Numbered from the stretch's first letter, positions 44,315-54,504 are shown. The stretch: 64,000 nt of DNA from Oceanobacillus neutriphilus (GCF_014645515.1 NZ_BMLW01000008.1:216515-280514); one strand, 5' to 3'. The notes: generated by a model not told the origin, from the letters alone. Made by a program: numbers and translations.

Positions 44315-45664
44315 ATGGAGTTCCGTTACTTACCGATGACAAGTGAAGATAAACAAGAAATGATGAAAGCAATAGGGATAAAGGATACAGATGAGCTGTT
44401 TGCTGATATTCCTGCGGGCGTCCGTTTACAAAAAGAGCTGGATTTAAAGCAGCCTATGAATGAATATGCGTTAACGAAAGAACTGACAGCGATGGCAAAC
44501 AAAAATATCTCCACCAAGGAAGTTGTCTCATTTCTTGGAGCTGGTGTGTACGATCATTATATTCCGTCCATTGTCGATCATGTTATTTCTAAACCTGAAT
44601 TCTACACAGCATATACACCATACCAGCCGGAGATCTCTCAGGGCGAATTGCAGGCTATCTTTGAGTTTCAGACAATGATTTCTGAGCTGACAGGTTTACC
44701 AGTTGCGAATTCCTCTATGTATGATGGAGGAACGGCTTTAGCAGAGGCTGTAAATTTAAGCGCAGCCCAGACGAAGAAAAAGAAGGTATTGGTTTCAGAT
44801 GCTGTGCATCCCGAATATCAGCAGGTTATTCAAACATATGCCAAAGGACAGGAAATTGAAATTATCCCGATAAGATTAAATAACGGAAAAACAGATCTCA
44901 CTCATTTAGAGGAACAGCTTCATGATGATATAGCAGGTGTTGTTGTTCAATATCCCAACTTTTTTGGACAGATCGAGCAGATGGATGCTATTCAGAAGCT
45001 GCTGGAAAATCAAAAGAAAACGATGCTGATTGTATCCAGCAATCCACTGGCTTTAGGGTACCTGACTCCTCCTGGAGAATTTGGAGCAGATATTGTAACT
45101 GGTGATACGCAAGTGTTTGGAATTCCGGCGCAATTCGGCGGACCACATTGTGGATACTTTGCGACAACAAAGAAATTAATGCGGAAAGTTCCCGGACGTT
45201 TAGTCGGACAGACACAGGATGAAAATGGTGTAAGAGGCTATGTGCTGACTCTGCAGGCACGTGAGCAGCATATCCGCCGAGATAAAGCAACATCCAATAT
45301 ATGCTCCAATCAAGCACTGAATGCTTTAGCGAGTTCTGTTGCAATGAGTTCTATCGGGAAGCACGGAATACGGAAAATGGCTGAAATGAACATGCAGAAG
45401 GCCCGTTATGCGAAAAAGAAATTTGCGGAAAACGGTATAACTGTTGTTTACGAAGGTTCTTTCTTCAATGAATTTGTGATTCAACTGAATCAGGATATTA
45501 CAAAATTGAATGCTGCTTTGCTTGAAAAAGGCATCCTTGGCGGATTCGATTTAGGGAAGATTAACCCGGCATATCAAGGCCAGATGCTCGTTGCTGTGAC
45601 AGAAATTCGTACAAAACAAGAAATTGATCAACTTGTGAAAGAATTGGGGGATATGCATGTCTGA
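44315..45664 (+). CDS. gcvPA: Glycine dehydrogenase (decarboxylating) subunit 1
   Basis: 449 aa, N-terminal half of the split P protein. [20 protein letters not shown] then [10 protein letters not shown], and the [14 protein letters not shown] and GRLVGQT blocks, are typical of GcvPA. It pairs with GcvPB to form the PLP enzyme that decarboxylates glycine. AAGGGGGAAA before ATG; it overlaps gcvPB by 8 bp. Confidence 0.98.
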   Translation: MEFRYLPMTSEDKQEMMKAIGIKDTDELFADIPAGVRLQKELDLKQPMNEYALTKELTAMANKNISTKEVVSFLGAGVYDHYIPSIVDHVISKPEFYTAYTPYQPEISQGELQAIFEFQTMISELTGLPVANSSMYDGGTALAEAVNLSAAQTKKKKVLVSDAVHPEYQQVIQTYAKGQEIEIIPIRLNNGKTDLTHLEEQLHDDIAGVVVQYPNFFGQIEQMDAIQKLLENQKKTMLIVSSNPLALGYLTPPGEFGADIVTGDTQVFGIPAQFGGPHCGYFATTKKLMRKVPGRLVGQTQDENGVRGYVLTLQAREQHIRRDKATSNICSNQALNALASSVAMSSIGKHGIRKMAEMNMQKARYAKKKFAENGITVVYEGSFFNEFVIQLNQDITKLNAALLEKGILGGFDLGKINPAYQGQMLVAVTEIRTKQEIDQLVKELGDMHV

Positions 45665-47117
45665 TAAAAATTTTCCATTATTATTTGAACGAAGTAAAGA
45701 AGGTAGAACGAGCTACAGCTTGCCGGAGTTAGAAGTCGAATCCTTTGATCTGGAAGCAGAGTTAGGAGACGTTTATATTCGTAAAGAGCCGCCAAAGCTT
45801 CCGGAGGTTAGTGAATTAGATATTATTCGCCATTATACCGGACTTGCATCCCGTAATTACGGTGTAGATTCCGGCTTCTATCCGCTTGGTTCGTGTACGA
45901 TGAAGTATAATCCAAAAATCAATGAAGATATTGCCCGCCTGGAAGGGTTCAGTCATATTCATCCATATCAGGGCCCGGGCACCGTACAGGGTGCTTTAGA
46001 AATGCTTTACGATTTACAGGAATCTTTAAAAGAAATTACTGGCATGCATGAGGTTTCTCTGCAGTCAGCTGCCGGCGCACAGGGAGAATGGACAGCATTA
46101 ATGATGATCCGGGCGTTTCATGAAGCAAATGGAGATCATCACCGGACAAAAGTAATTGTGCCGGACTCAGCCCATGGAACAAACCCGGCATCTGCAGCAG
46201 TAGCAGGGTTTGAAGCTGTGACAGTTAAATCGAATGAACAGGGTCTCGTGGATCTGGAGGATTTACGGCGTGTCGTCGGAGAAGATACAGCTGCATTAAT
46301 GCTTACTAATCCTAATACATTAGGTTTATTTGAAAAAAATATCTTAGAGATGGCGTCTATTGTTCACGAAGCTGGCGGAAAGCTCTATTACGATGGTGCC
46401 AATTTAAATGCGATTATGGGCTATGTAAGGCCTGGAGATATGGGATTTGATGCGGTGCATTTAAATCTTCATAAAACATTTACAGGTCCGCACGGAGGCG
46501 GAGGACCGGGTTCAGGCCCGGTTGGAGTCAGTGAAGAGCTGGCTGCTTATCTGCCAAAACCACTGATTATTAAAGACAATGACACTTTCAGCTTCGATGA
46601 TGACAGACCAGAATCTATCGGGCGTGTCAAACCGTTCTACGGAAATTTCGGTATTAATTTACGTGCGTATACGTATATCCGGACGATGGGTGCAGAAGGG
46701 CTGAAGAAAGTCAGTGAATATGCTGTGTTAAATGCGAACTATATGATGCGCAGACTGGAAAAAGCATTTCAAATGCCTTATCCGCAGCATTGCAAGCATG
46801 AATTTGTACTATCAGGAAGCATTCAGAAAAAACTGGGTGTACGCACATTAGATATGGCAAAAAGGCTGTTGGATTTTGATTTTCATCCGCCAACTATTTA
46901 TTTCCCATTAAATGTGGAAGAGGGAATGATGATTGAACCGACAGAAACGGAGTCTAAAGAAACGCTGGATTCCTTTATTGATACCATGATCCATATTGCA
47001 AAAGAAGTAGAAGAAAATCCGGAGATTGTTCAAGAAGCTCCACACAATACAATTGTAAAACGGATGGATGAAGCTACAGCTGCCCGTAAACCGGTGCTGC
47101 GATATGAAGAAGAATAA
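45657..47117 (+). CDS. gcvPB: Glycine dehydrogenase (decarboxylating) subunit 2
   Basis: 486 aa, C-terminal half of the split P protein and the one that carries PLP: the Schiff-base lysine is in [18 protein letters not shown] (near residue 273). [13 protein letters not shown] and [13 protein letters not shown] are also family blocks. Translation is coupled to gcvPA by the overlap. Confidence 0.98.
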   Translation: MSDKNFPLLFERSKEGRTSYSLPELEVESFDLEAELGDVYIRKEPPKLPEVSELDIIRHYTGLASRNYGVDSGFYPLGSCTMKYNPKINEDIARLEGFSHIHPYQGPGTVQGALEMLYDLQESLKEITGMHEVSLQSAAGAQGEWTALMMIRAFHEANGDHHRTKVIVPDSAHGTNPASAAVAGFEAVTVKSNEQGLVDLEDLRRVVGEDTAALMLTNPNTLGLFEKNILEMASIVHEAGGKLYYDGANLNAIMGYVRPGDMGFDAVHLNLHKTFTGPHGGGGPGSGPVGVSEELAAYLPKPLIIKDNDTFSFDDDRPESIGRVKPFYGNFGINLRAYTYIRTMGAEGLKKVSEYAVLNANYMMRRLEKAFQMPYPQHCKHEFVLSGSIQKKLGVRTLDMAKRLLDFDFHPPTIYFPLNVEEGMMIEPTETESKETLDSFIDTMIHIAKEVEENPEIVQEAPHNTIVKRMDEATAARKPVLRYEEE

Positions 47118-47161
47118 AGCTGGAGAGCTGCTGTCTGCTGAAAAAGTAAATATGCAATAAT

Positions 47162-47200
47162 AAAAGCTGATTCAGATTTGTTCTGAATCAGCTTTTAACG
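47162..47200 (+). terminator. Terminator of the gcv operon
   Basis: AAAAGCTGATTCAGA and TCTGAATCAGCTTTT pair over 15 bp around a short loop. Confidence 0.93.
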
Positions 47201-47305
47201 TTATATATGCAATTGGAGTGCGCTTGAATCCGTGCTTGATGGCTTTTTATAAATATAGTCTGCTGCTCGCAAACAATTTTATCATTTTTGGGGCAGTGAA
47301 AAAGA

Positions 47306-47680
47306 TTATTTTTTCGTTTTAATCTTTCCAGTCCATTTTTTAAATCCGCCCTTCAGCTGATAAATTTCCTTAAATCCTTTTTTATGCAGCAGCTGCGCAG
47401 CTCTGGCGGAACGGCTGCTATTTTGACAATACAGGTATACAGGCTTGTCCTTGCGCATTTCAACAAGTCTCTGTTTCATCTGTGTTACTGGAATATTACG
47501 AGCTCCCAGGATATGGCCTCTTTCGAACTCCTGCGGCTCACGAACATCAATTAACTGTGCTTTGCGATAACCTTCCCGAAATTGGTCTTCTGTCAGTACG
47601 TTTAGATAAGTGCGTTGTCTATAAAAGCGAAAAATAGAAACCGCAAGCAGAACAACTAAAGCAATAAGTAAAAATGTCAT
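47306..47680 (-). CDS. yqhL: Membrane-anchored rhodanese YqhL
   Basis: 124 aa. An N-terminal membrane helix (residues 1-17), then a rhodanese domain: LIDVREPQEFERGHILGARN, VYLYCQNSSRSARAAQLL with the active-site cysteine near residue 91. Sulfur transfer is likely; the acceptor is unknown. Same place as B. subtilis yqhL, next to the gcv operon. Confidence 0.92.
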   Translation of the reverse strand: MTFLLIALVVLLAVSIFRFYRQRTYLNVLTEDQFREGYRKAQLIDVREPQEFERGHILGARNIPVTQMKQRLVEMRKDKPVYLYCQNSSRSARAAQLLHKKGFKEIYQLKGGFKKWTGKIKTKK

Positions 47681-47799
47681 TTTGTTTCCCCCGTCTATCT
47701 TTATATTCTACATATTCATTATATGGGCAGCCCTTTTATTTTTCAAAGTTTTTATTTGTGAAACATTCATTTATTATAAAAAAATAGTCATTTTTTATG

Positions 47800-47897
47800 T
47801 TACAACCTCAACTTTCGCACATTAAAAAGTAACTTCCTATCCATAGGAACAGCTAGGTTTATATGTTTATTCTTAGGTGCGAAAGTTGAGTTACAAC
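47800..47897. mobile_element. 84-bp MITE-like element F with 7-bp target duplication
   Basis: The element runs 47807-47890. Its ends are perfect 14-bp inverted repeats, CTCAACTTTCGCAC (47807-47820) and GTGCGAAAGTTGAG (47877-47890). TTACAAC occurs directly on both sides (47800-47806 and 47891-47897), which is the mark of a transposition event. The 56-bp interior includes TTTATATGTTTATTCTTAG, resembling the subterminal sequence of family 1 copies. It cannot encode a transposase, so one must have acted in trans. Confidence 0.85.
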
Positions 47898-47991
47898 TGT
47901 TAATTTCGATGAAGGAGAGGTTTTCCCATCCATTTTAAGGGAATAAAAAAATAACAGTCTTTTAATAAAGAGTCCTTGCAATTCTGATAAT

Positions 47992-48039
47992 TAACTGTAT
48001 ATTGTGTCTGAATCATGAAATTAATACTATATATTGTGT
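47992..48039 (+). promoter_or_regulatory. Pair of NrdR boxes before nrdJ
   Basis: Box 1 TAACTGTATATTGTGT (47992-48007) and box 2 ATACTATATATTGTGT (48024-48039) match the NrdR consensus ACACWATATATWGTGT at most positions. Their starts are 32 bp apart, about three helix turns, the usual NrdR arrangement. A likely promoter (TTGTGT 48034-48039, 18 bp, TAAAAT 48058-48063) overlaps box 2, fitting repression. Confidence 0.8.
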
Positions 48040-48102
48040 TTTGGGCAGTGAGTGTGCTAAAATAATAATTAATCAATCGTAAGTTGACAAGGAGCGATAA
48101 CA

Positions 48103-50667
48103 TTGACTATTCATTTGGAATCATTAAGACAGATTAATATAGAGGCGCTTAATGAAGATATTAAAAAATTCGAAGCAGTACACCCAATTACAGAAGAAAT
48201 GTACATTACCCATCAGGGAGTGTCCAGATTGGTAATGCTGGATCGATATGCTTTTAAAGATACGAAGAAGAAAACATTAAAAAAAGGTGATTTTGTCGTT
48301 TTGACGGTAAAAGCAGATCCTAAATTCCCTGCACGGGGTCTCGGGTTTATTATAGATATTAATTGGAAAGAAAACAAGGCGGAAGTAGCTGTCGAATCAG
48401 ATTATATTGGCGTATTAGATAAGGAAGAAGAGAGAGAAAGCGGTATTATTACGCGTTCTCTTGATGTTATCGAAAAACCTTTGGAAATTTATTATGAACA
48501 AATTGCCAAAAGAAATGCGACTGGACTTTCAGCGGTCGAGGAAACAGACGAAAGAAAGGCTGCATCCTATGAAGCATTCTACAAGCAATTAGCTTCCCTG
48601 AACTTTATTCCTGCAGGCCGTGTGTTATATGGAGCGGGTGCCGAGACGGATGTAACATACTTTAATTGCTATGTTATGCCTTTTGTAAAGGATTCCCGTG
48701 AAGGAATTTCGGATCATCGGAAACAGGTAATGGAGATTATGTCACGTGGCGGCGGTGTCGGTACAAATGGCTCCACATTAAGACCGCGGAACACATTGGC
48801 AAGAGGAGTTAATGGAAAATCTTCAGGCAGTGTTTCCTGGCTGGACGATATAGCTAAATTGACAAATCTGGTGGAACAAGGCGGCTCCAGACGTGGTGCG
48901 CAAATGATTATGCTCGTTGATTCCCATCCGGATATTATTGAATTTATTATTTCTAAAATGCAAAATCCGCGTATTTTACGTTATTTAATAGAAAATACAG
49001 ATGATGAACAGATTAAGCAGCTGGCAAGAGAAAAATTAAAATTTACCCCGCTGACTGAAACCGAATTTGATTTATATCAAGGGATTGTCAACTATAAAGC
49101 AATACCCGGACAGGGAGGATTTACGGATGCAGCAATGAAAAAAGCCAATGACCAGCTGCGTGATGGGGGAACTTATTCTGTCCATAATCCTGACTTCCTG
49201 ACAGGTGCGAATATTTCTGTTTGTATTACCAAAGAATTTATGGAGGCAGTGGAAGAGGACAGCTATTATACGCTGCGTTTCCCAGATGTAGAGAACTACA
49301 CAGCAGAAGAAATGAAAGCTTACAATGAACAGTGGCACGAGGTTGGAGATGTCCGTAAATGGGAAGAAATGGGCTACGGCGTTCGAGTGTACCGCAAAGT
49401 GAAAGCAAAAGAACTGTGGAACCTGATTAATATTTGTGCAACGTACTCAGCAGAGCCGGGTATTTTCTTTATTGATAATGCGAATGATATGACAAATGCC
49501 AAAGCGTACGGCCAGCAGGTTGTCGCAACCAATCCTTGCGGTGAACAGCCGCTTGCACCATTCTCTGTCTGTAATTTAGCTGCTGTCAACTTAGCGGAAA
49601 TGGCAGATAAGAGAACAAAAACGGTGAATGTAGAAAAATTAAAGGATACGGTTGAGACTGGGGTTCGAATGCAGGACAATGTAATTGATGCAACACCATA
49701 TTTTCTGGCCGAAAATAAAAAACAGGCATTAGGGGAGAGGCGTGTTGGTTTAGGGGTTATGGGACTGCATGACCTATTAATTTATTGTGAGACTGCCTAT
49801 GGTTCAGAAGAAGGAAATAAGCTTGCTGACCAAGTATTTGAAATTATTGCAACAACAGCTTACCGGACTTCCATAGAACTGGCAAAAGAAAAAGGAAGCT
49901 TCCCGTTTTTAGTTGGAGAAACAGAGGAAGAAACAAGAGCATTACGTGAACGTTTTATCCAAACAGGTTATATGCAAAAAATGCCGGAAGATATTCAGGA
50001 GGGCATACTGGCACACGGTATCCGTAACTCGCATCTGTTGACTGTAGCTCCAACTGGAAGTACAGGTACAATGGTCGGAGTAAGTACGGGCCTGGAGCCG
50101 TACTTCTCCTTCTCTTACTTTAGAAGCGGCAGATTAGGGAAGTTTATTGAAGTAAAAGCGGATATTGTAGAGGAATATTTACAAGACCATCCCGAAGCAG
50201 CGGACAAGCCTTTACCAGATTGGTTTGTAACTGCAATGGACCTGAGTCCTGAAGCACATGCTGATGCACAATGTGTGATACAGCGCTGGGTGGACAGCTC
50301 TATATCCAAAACGGTAAATGCGCCGAAAGGATATACCGTTGATCAGGTAGAGAGCGTTTATCGACGTCTTTATAATGGCGGTGCCAAAGGCGGTACAGTC
50401 TATGTTGACGGAAGCAGAGATTCTCAAGTATTGACGTTAAAAGCAGAGGATAATCAAGTAGGGGAGCAAACAGAATTATTCCCGGATGAAGAAAAGGATA
50501 AGAAAATCGTTCTTATGGATACCATTCAGGAATTAGATAAAACAAATGTAACTATTGGTTCCGAAGTTGGCGATACCTGCCCGGTCTGCCGGGAGGGAAG
50601 CGTCGAGGACATCGGCGGCTGTAATACCTGTACCAGCTGCGGCGCACAATTGAAATGTGGATTGTAA
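48103..50667 (+). CDS. nrdJ: Vitamin B12-dependent (class II) ribonucleoside-diphosphate reductase
   Basis: 854 aa enzyme that makes deoxyribonucleotides using adenosylcobalamin rather than an iron-tyrosyl subunit, so it works with or without oxygen. TYFNCYVMPF, MSRGGGVGTNGSTLRPR, NPCGEQPLAPFSVCNLAAVN and APTGSTGTMVGVSTGLEPY are class II blocks. The C-terminus (CPVC, GGCNTCTSCGAQLKCG) holds the zinc/redox cysteines. The TTG start follows AAGGAGCG. B. subtilis has no such gene here; it lies where lipM would be. Confidence 0.96.
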   Translation: MTIHLESLRQINIEALNEDIKKFEAVHPITEEMYITHQGVSRLVMLDRYAFKDTKKKTLKKGDFVVLTVKADPKFPARGLGFIIDINWKENKAEVAVESDYIGVLDKEEERESGIITRSLDVIEKPLEIYYEQIAKRNATGLSAVEETDERKAASYEAFYKQLASLNFIPAGRVLYGAGAETDVTYFNCYVMPFVKDSREGISDHRKQVMEIMSRGGGVGTNGSTLRPRNTLARGVNGKSSGSVSWLDDIAKLTNLVEQGGSRRGAQMIMLVDSHPDIIEFIISKMQNPRILRYLIENTDDEQIKQLAREKLKFTPLTETEFDLYQGIVNYKAIPGQGGFTDAAMKKANDQLRDGGTYSVHNPDFLTGANISVCITKEFMEAVEEDSYYTLRFPDVENYTAEEMKAYNEQWHEVGDVRKWEEMGYGVRVYRKVKAKELWNLINICATYSAEPGIFFIDNANDMTNAKAYGQQVVATNPCGEQPLAPFSVCNLAAVNLAEMADKRTKTVNVEKLKDTVETGVRMQDNVIDATPYFLAENKKQALGERRVGLGVMGLHDLLIYCETAYGSEEGNKLADQVFEIIATTAYRTSIELAKEKGSFPFLVGETEEETRALRERFIQTGYMQKMPEDIQEGILAHGIRNSHLLTVAPTGSTGTMVGVSTGLEPYFSFSYFRSGRLGKFIEVKADIVEEYLQDHPEAADKPLPDWFVTAMDLSPEAHADAQCVIQRWVDSSISKTVNAPKGYTVDQVESVYRRLYNGGAKGGTVYVDGSRDSQVLTLKAEDNQVGEQTELFPDEEKDKKIVLMDTIQELDKTNVTIGSEVGDTCPVCREGSVEDIGGCNTCTSCGAQLKCGL

Positions 50668-50673
50668 AATAAG

Positions 50674-50713
50674 AAGGAGAGCAGTTCAGAGATTGAACTG
50701 CTCTCCTTTTGAT
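50674..50713. terminator. Bidirectional terminator between nrdJ and the ABC operon
   Basis: AAGGAGAGCAGTTCA (50674-50688) and TGAACTGCTCTCCTT (50694-50708) pair perfectly over 15 bp, with T and A tracts. Confidence 0.93.
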
Positions 50714-50720
50714 ATATGTG

Positions 50721-51494
50721 TTAATATTGGCCGAGCAATCCCTTTTTCATAGCCATGCGTTCACAGTAATTAAAAAATAGCAGACCGGCGATAAAATAAA
50801 CAAAAGCATTTATAAATAAAATAGTTAATGGAAGCCAGCCGATATCTATTAATGTCTGTCCGCCAATCATAATATCTCTGACTAAATCAACACCAATAAC
50901 AAATGGCAGGAAATACATAAATGGAGATGCAGCAAGCGGAATAAAAGTCAGCCCTGCCAACAGAAATTGCAGAATCTGCAGGAATGCCTGGATCTGTTTA
51001 TAAACAATTGCCAGTCCGCCGACCATTAATCCGACACCATACATCCCGAAAACAGTTAAAACAAAGATAGGAAAAATAGATAAAATATCAATATTAAGCC
51101 ATTGGCCCGCAGTCAGCATCGTAATAATTAACAAAACAAATATGATGATTCCGTAAATAATGGTACTGGCAATCAATCTTGTGCTTAAAATACGCCAGAT
51201 ACCCATCGGTGACATAGATAATTGTTCAAGCGTTCCGCGTATAGCTTCATTGACAATTTCAAAACCGAACATTTGAATGACACTAAGCGCCAAAAACCAG
51301 AAAATATAATTAACAATAACAAATTGAATATTAACATCCTGTGTCGACGGGTCTCCAAAAAAGTGAATGACCCCGAATAATCCTAAAAAGATAAAGTAAA
51401 ACGTTAAGACAAGAGCGATGGTATTTGGCAGATAACGTTTCATCTCCAGGTATTCCTTCCACAGGTTAGCAAGAAATAAATTAATCCATTGCAT
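50721..51494 (-). CDS. ABC-2 type transporter permease
   Basis: 257 aa with six membrane segments. The block FEIVNEAIRGTLEQLSMSPMG is the conserved ABC-2 cytoplasmic loop helix. It starts inside the ATPase gene (14-bp overlap), so the two are coupled. An export function (lipid, drug or peptide) is likely by family; no substrate can be named. Confidence 0.87.
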   Translation of the reverse strand: MQWINLFLANLWKEYLEMKRYLPNTIALVLTFYFIFLGLFGVIHFFGDPSTQDVNIQFVIVNYIFWFLALSVIQMFGFEIVNEAIRGTLEQLSMSPMGIWRILSTRLIASTIIYGIIIFVLLIITMLTAGQWLNIDILSIFPIFVLTVFGMYGVGLMVGGLAIVYKQIQAFLQILQFLLAGLTFIPLAASPFMYFLPFVIGVDLVRDIMIGGQTLIDIGWLPLTILFINAFVYFIAGLLFFNYCERMAMKKGLLGQY

Positions 51495-52455
51495 ATTGGT
51501 GGTCTCCTTGTATAATTTTTAGAAATACTTCATCAAATCGAATCGCTTTCCTGTCAATCGAATCAATAGGAGTGCGATTTAATTGCAATACCTGAAAAAT
51601 CTGATAAATGTCCTCGCTTTTTTCCAGCTGTACAGTAAGGTAGCTGTATGCTTGATCCTCCACATACTCATTTGTCGGAAAGCGTGTTGAAATTGCCTTT
51701 TGCTGGTCAAGAGAGAGTGGTTCTGTTAAGGTCAGACGGTAGGAGCGGACTTCAAATAATTTTATCAGCTCATCGACCCGCTGATCGATAACAACTGTTC
51801 CCTGATTAATAATTACGGTACGATCACAAATATCCTGGATAACATCCATATCATGAGAGCTGATGATAATTGTACGCTGATAATTACTAACAATCGATTT
51901 CAGGATCTCTCTGACCTCGAGCCCTGTTTGCACATCCAGACACAGAGTCGGTTCGTCTAAAAGCATTACTTCCGTATTAGCAAGCATCGCTACAGCAATG
52001 GCTAATTTTTGCTGCATACCACGTGAAAGCCTGTTTACCAGTTCATTTTCTTTGTCCTTTAACCGGAACATTTGAAGTAATTTATCAATCTCCTCTTTAA
52101 CTTCCTTTCTTGATCTGCCTCTGTTTCCGGCAAAATACTCCAGATTTTCTCTGACCGTAAGCCGCCAGTATAAATTACGATTTCCTTCCAGAACGGCACT
52201 GATATACTGTAAAGATTCTAAGCGGCTATCCGTATTCGGTATCCCTTTGATTTTTATTTCACTGCTGTCCGGGTACAGCAAACCGCAGATTAATTTAATA
52301 GTGGTCGTCTTGCCCGCTCCATTCGGTCCTAATAATCCAAGTATCTCTCCTTTATAAACATTAAAATCAACATCATTTACAGCTTGAATAACTTCTCTTG
52401 ATTTTCTTTTACGGTAGGTTTTAGTTAAATTACTAATCTCAATAATTTTCTCCAC
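51481..52455 (-). CDS. ABC transporter ATP-binding protein
   Basis: 324 aa. Walker A LLGPNGAGKTTTIKL (near residue 40), signature LSRGMQQKLAIAVAM, Walker B EVMLLDEPT, and H-loop IISSHDMDVIQD are intact. The D-loop reads LCLD where LGLD is usual. A C-terminal extension of about 80 residues (after the H-loop) is of the type found in ABC-2 exporters. It partners the permease at 50721. Confidence 0.92.
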   Translation of the reverse strand: MEKIIEISNLTKTYRKRKSREVIQAVNDVDFNVYKGEILGLLGPNGAGKTTTIKLICGLLYPDSSEIKIKGIPNTDSRLESLQYISAVLEGNRNLYWRLTVRENLEYFAGNRGRSRKEVKEEIDKLLQMFRLKDKENELVNRLSRGMQQKLAIAVAMLANTEVMLLDEPTLCLDVQTGLEVREILKSIVSNYQRTIIISSHDMDVIQDICDRTVIINQGTVVIDQRVDELIKLFEVRSYRLTLTEPLSLDQQKAISTRFPTNEYVEDQAYSYLTVQLEKSEDIYQIFQVLQLNRTPIDSIDRKAIRFDEVFLKIIQGDHQYAMD

Positions 52456-52685
52456 TGTATTCCTCCTCCTTATGACATAATCTTAGCAATTGTCAAAAAT
52501 ACCAACAACAATCTGACGAAGGAAATCTGCTCCGCCTTAAGATGTAGATAGTGTTTCGATATTATATTCCAAACTGTATAATAGAAAAGAGAAGGGACGC
52601 ATACTAAGAAAAGGATAATAACTTGAGTTTTATGGGAAAATCAGCTATGATTAAGTTAGAAAAAAAGTTTCCTTTGATAAAAAAA

Positions 52686-52713
52686 ATTAACTTTCTTATT
52701 AAAGGTGCTATAA
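52686..52713 (+). promoter_or_regulatory. Possible promoter upstream of mntR
   Basis: TTAACT (52686-52691), 16-bp spacer, TATAAT (52708-52713). It would give a leader of about 155 nt before mntR, in which ACAGG/CCTGT (about 52740-52766) could pair. Apart from this, the 419-bp gap 52456-52874 is AT-rich with nothing I recognise. Confidence 0.5.
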
Positions 52714-52874
52714 TTATTTGCATAAATGCTGCAGTTTTAACAGGCCGTCAAACGCAGTCCTGTACCCGTGTCTCAACGAAGATATTCACTTAAGAACTTG
52801 CATTGCATAGTATATAGGATTCTAAGAAAGCAGAATATGCTTTGAAGACTTCCTTATAAAGAAAGGAGCTTTTT

Positions 52875-53294
52875 ATGCCTACACCAAGTATGGAAGACTA
52901 TATTGAAATTATTTATAATTTAATTGAAGCAAAAGGATATGCCAGAGTTTCATCTATTGCAGAAGCATTGGATGTGCACCCTTCCTCTGTTACAAAAATG
53001 GTACAAAAATTGGACAAGGACAAATACTTAGACTATGAAAAGTACCGGGGATTTGTGTTAACGGCAAAGGGAAAGAAAATCGGGGAACGGCTTGTTTTCA
53101 GGCATGAACTGTTAGAAGAGTTTCTGGAATTAATCGGAGTGGATGAAGAGCGGATATATAATGATGTTGAGGGGATTGAACATCATCTAAGCTGGAACTC
53201 CATTGACAGGATAGCAGACGTTGTCGCTTATTTTAAAGAAGATGAGAAGCGGCGCAATGATCTGCAGAAAATAAGTGAAACGAATAAAGCATAG
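52875..53294 (+). CDS. mntR: Manganese-dependent transcriptional regulator MntR
   Basis: 139 aa DtxR-family repressor of manganese uptake. The N-terminal winged helix [20 protein letters not shown] then [20 protein letters not shown] is followed by the metal-binding and dimerisation helices, with [14 protein letters not shown] including the metal-binding His residues. Nearly the same as B. subtilis MntR in length and motifs. AAAGGAGC before ATG; terminator follows. Confidence 0.97.
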   Translation: MPTPSMEDYIEIIYNLIEAKGYARVSSIAEALDVHPSSVTKMVQKLDKDKYLDYEKYRGFVLTAKGKKIGERLVFRHELLEEFLELIGVDEERIYNDVEGIEHHLSWNSIDRIADVVAYFKEDEKRRNDLQKISETNKA

Positions 53295-53326
53295 CCAGTT
53301 GTTCTTAGGAGTAACTGGTTTTTTTG
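53295..53326 (+). terminator. Terminator after mntR
   Basis: CCAGTTG/TAACTGG stem followed by T7. Confidence 0.88.
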
Positions 53327-53432
53327 TGCTTGAAAACTGCTAATGATCTCCATCTCTGAAGTGCAAAAAAGCATAATAAACAAGCCAGTAAACGTATAAA
53401 TCAATAAGCACTATAAGGGATGGAGCGATATC

Positions 53433-54323
53433 ATGAAAATTGATGCTGTATTTTCTGGCGGGGGAGTGAAAGGGTTTGCATATGTTGGTGTGTTAGAATC
53501 CTGGGAAGAGAAAAATCTGCAGGTAGAACGAGCTGCCGGGACTTCTGCAGGCGCGATTATAGCAGGATTTCTGGCTGCAGGGTATCACTATAAGGATATT
53601 AAAGAATTAATGAACACATTAGATGTTGAGAAATTAGCTGATCCACCATGGTTATCAAGGGTACTGCCGGTGACAAAGTGGTTATTTCTCTATTATCAAT
53701 TAGGATTATACAAAGGAGAGAAACTGGAAGCGTGGCTGAGAGAAGCATTAGCCAGGCAGAATGTATATCAATTCGGTGATTTAAAACCAGGTGTGCTAAA
53801 AGTGGTTGTCAGTGATTTATCTCTGGGGAAATTGGTAGTTATCCCGGATGATTTAGAAAGAGTTTACGGGCTGCAGGCAGATACTTTTTCGGTTGCGGCT
53901 GCTATCCGCATGAGTGCAGGATTTCCTTATTTTTTTATGCCAAAAAAAATCCAAGGTAAAAATAATGAAATAAGCGTTATCGTAGATGGTGGTTTACTAA
54001 GCAATTTTCCATTATGGATTTTTTCTGAAGATGAGAAAAAGAAAGCCCGTCCGGTAATCGGCGTGAAATTAACAGAACCATCAACATCCATGGAACCACG
54101 GAAAATTCGAAATGCCCTTAATATGTTTCCACGTCTTTTTGCAACAATGAAGCAGGCGCATGATAACCGTTATATATCGAAATCACAGGCAAATCATATT
54201 ATTTTTGTGCCTACTCCTGAAGTAAGCTCCATGAATTTTGATATTACAGAGGAAAGCAGAGAAAAACTGCGGCAAATAGGGAAAGAATCCAGTGAAAACT
54301 TTTTACGCACCTGGAGCGGTTAA
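53433..54323 (+). CDS. yqhO: Patatin-like phospholipase YqhO
   Basis: 296 aa. Oxyanion loop FSGGGVKGFAYVG at residue 7, nucleophile elbow GTSAGAI near residue 38, catalytic Asp in VDGGLLSNFP near 190. The family hydrolyses acyl esters of lipids; actual substrate unknown. ATG follows GGGATGGAG. Position after mntR is as in B. subtilis. Confidence 0.93.
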   Translation: MKIDAVFSGGGVKGFAYVGVLESWEEKNLQVERAAGTSAGAIIAGFLAAGYHYKDIKELMNTLDVEKLADPPWLSRVLPVTKWLFLYYQLGLYKGEKLEAWLREALARQNVYQFGDLKPGVLKVVVSDLSLGKLVVIPDDLERVYGLQADTFSVAAAIRMSAGFPYFFMPKKIQGKNNEISVIVDGGLLSNFPLWIFSEDEKKKARPVIGVKLTEPSTSMEPRKIRNALNMFPRLFATMKQAHDNRYISKSQANHIIFVPTPEVSSMNFDITEESREKLRQIGKESSENFLRTWSG

Positions 54324-54366
54324 GTTTTTTCGGAGAGTGGGAGAATTAAATGAACAGTTTGCAGAT

Positions 54367-54398
54367 AAAAACGCATTCAAATTCGAATGCGTTTTGCT
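54367..54398 (+). terminator. Terminator after yqhO
   Basis: AAAACGCATTCG-type stem: AAAACGCATTC and GAATGCGTTTT around AAATTC. Confidence 0.75.
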
Positions 54399-54452
54399 GG
54401 TAAGGATACCTGAAGTGTTTCATACTTACGTAGGCGGAAATACAGATACACA

Positions 54453-54484
54453 TAAAGGAGCTTAACCTCTAAGCTCCTTTAAAG
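54453..54484 (-). terminator. Terminator of yqhP
   Basis: AAAGGAGCTTA and TAAGCTCCTTT pair; on the minus strand it follows the yqhP stop. Confidence 0.75.
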
Positions 54485-54504
54485 TTTGTAATTTATAAGT
54501 CTGT

